A stretch of 64,000 nucleotides of DNA. Source: Streptomyces polyasparticus (GTDB lineage Bacteria > Actinomycetota > Actinomycetes > Streptomycetales > Streptomycetaceae). Positions 63,641 through 64,000 of the stretch are shown here, in pieces. The notes beneath the pieces were generated by a model. The model was not told where the DNA came from, ran no database searches, and saw only the letters and a list, made by a program, of their open reading frames with translations. The stretch's first letter is position 1; every line of letters starts with the position of its first letter. The stretch is from NCBI RefSeq assembly GCF_014493765.1, contig NZ_JACTVJ010000004.1, forward strand, positions 806,001 to 870,000, given 5' to 3'. A program made the translations under genes and the position numbers.

Positions 63641-64000
63641 GCGGAGCGGTACAGGCCCCTGAAGTGCTCACCTTCGGCGAGACGATGGTCGCGCTGCGCG
63701 GCAGCGGTCCGCTGAAGCTGGGCGGCTCGATGCGGGTGTCCGTCGCGGGCGCCGAGTCCAATGTCGCCATCGGGCTCGGGCGGCTCGGCCACCGGGTGGC
63801 CTGGGCGGGTGCCGTGGGCGACGACGAGGCGGGGGAACTCGTCCTGCGCACGCTGCGCGCCGAGGGCGTGGACGTGTCGGGGGCGAGCCGGGACGACGGG
63901 GCGCCGACCGGTCTGATCCTGTTCGAACCTCGGCTGCCCGAGGTGACGCGGGTGCACTACTACCGCTCGGGATCGGCGGGTTCACGCCTGAAGGCCTGCG
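63637..64000 (+). CDS. PfkB-family sugar kinase, likely 2-keto-3-deoxy-galactonate/gluconate kinase (partial)
   Basis: The first 121 codons are seen before the window ends. VLTFGETMVALRGSGPL and VSVAGAESNVAIGLGRLGHRVAWAGAVGDDEAGELVL are the N-terminal signatures of PfkB kinases of the KDG-kinase group. Context supports phosphorylation of 2-keto-3-deoxygalactonate before the aldolase. ATG overlaps the aldolase stop (ATGA). Confidence 0.88.
   Translation, partial: MSGAVQAPEVLTFGETMVALRGSGPLKLGGSMRVSVAGAESNVAIGLGRLGHRVAWAGAVGDDEAGELVLRTLRAEGVDVSGASRDDGAPTGLILFEPRLPEVTRVHYYRSGSAGSRLKAC

Overview
The window is typical Streptomyces chromosome. Base composition is very GC-rich with strong third-position G/C, several starts are GTG or TTG, genes are packed with short overlaps, and only two TTA (bldA) codons were found in called genes. 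There is no CRISPR array, phage, transposase or rRNA. Antisense and out-of-frame open frames are abundant, as expected at this GC content; they are omitted.

Left part (1-23.6 kb). A methyltransferase and a GT4 glycosyltransferase are divergent from a KstR-type TetR regulator. A SapB-type class III lanthipeptide (ram/amf) cluster follows: ramR convergent with ramB-ramA-ramS-ramC. It encodes a 45-residue precursor with two S-x2-S-x3-C motifs. Next come a ferredoxin/aldehyde dehydrogenase pair, a divergent metallo-beta-lactamase-fold hydrolase and, 10 kb further on, a FadA5-like steroid thiolase. Sites resembling the KstR operator TnnAACnnGTTnnA lie before kstR, the dehydrogenase, the hydrolase and the thiolase. 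This suggests a small dispersed lipid/steroid regulon surrounding the ram cluster. Between hydrolase and thiolase is a cobalamin-riboswitch operon: two membrane-anchored extracellular proteins (an alpha/alpha-barrel protein and an SCO2322-like protein), then ECF transporter T, fused A-A and S components. I propose this as a surface B12 capture and uptake system whose two extracellular parts resemble the alpha and beta domains of animal intrinsic factor/transcobalamin. A small lytic-transglycosylase-like protein and a secreted lipase separate it from the thiolase.

Middle part (23.9-49 kb). This is mostly housekeeping and accessory genes: a polytopic membrane protein convergent with a GT87/PAP2 fusion (TTA codon), a ProP-like symporter, DUF2330, MOSC, FHA-like and DUF1992 proteins, a peptidoglycan-binding membrane protein, a DHA2 exporter fused to a MarR-like domain, a phosphoribosyltransferase, hydrolases, a GNAT acetyltransferase, and a two-gene pair of charged proteins. 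A GDT1-family cation exporter lies behind a yybP-ykoY (Mn2+) riboswitch. A secreted HNH nuclease, a PhoD phosphatase, a FAD/NAD(P)-binding protein with internal repeats, DoxX, a Cu-only-looking SodC-like protein and a DedA protein follow.

Right part (49-64 kb). fadH-padR form a likely operon with a palindrome upstream. A TetR gene is divergent from a second-type clpX. A patch of short genes and remnants (a STAS gene with a TTA codon, a CbrC-family gene, truncated frames, tandem repeats) lies on the 3' side of a tRNA-Val(UAC), as expected for an old integration site. DUF4097 and DUF4383 proteins and a coiled-coil membrane protein follow. The window ends in a D-galactonate-type operon: GntR/FCD regulator, dgoD-like dehydratase, KDPG/KDPGal aldolase and a truncated PfkB kinase.
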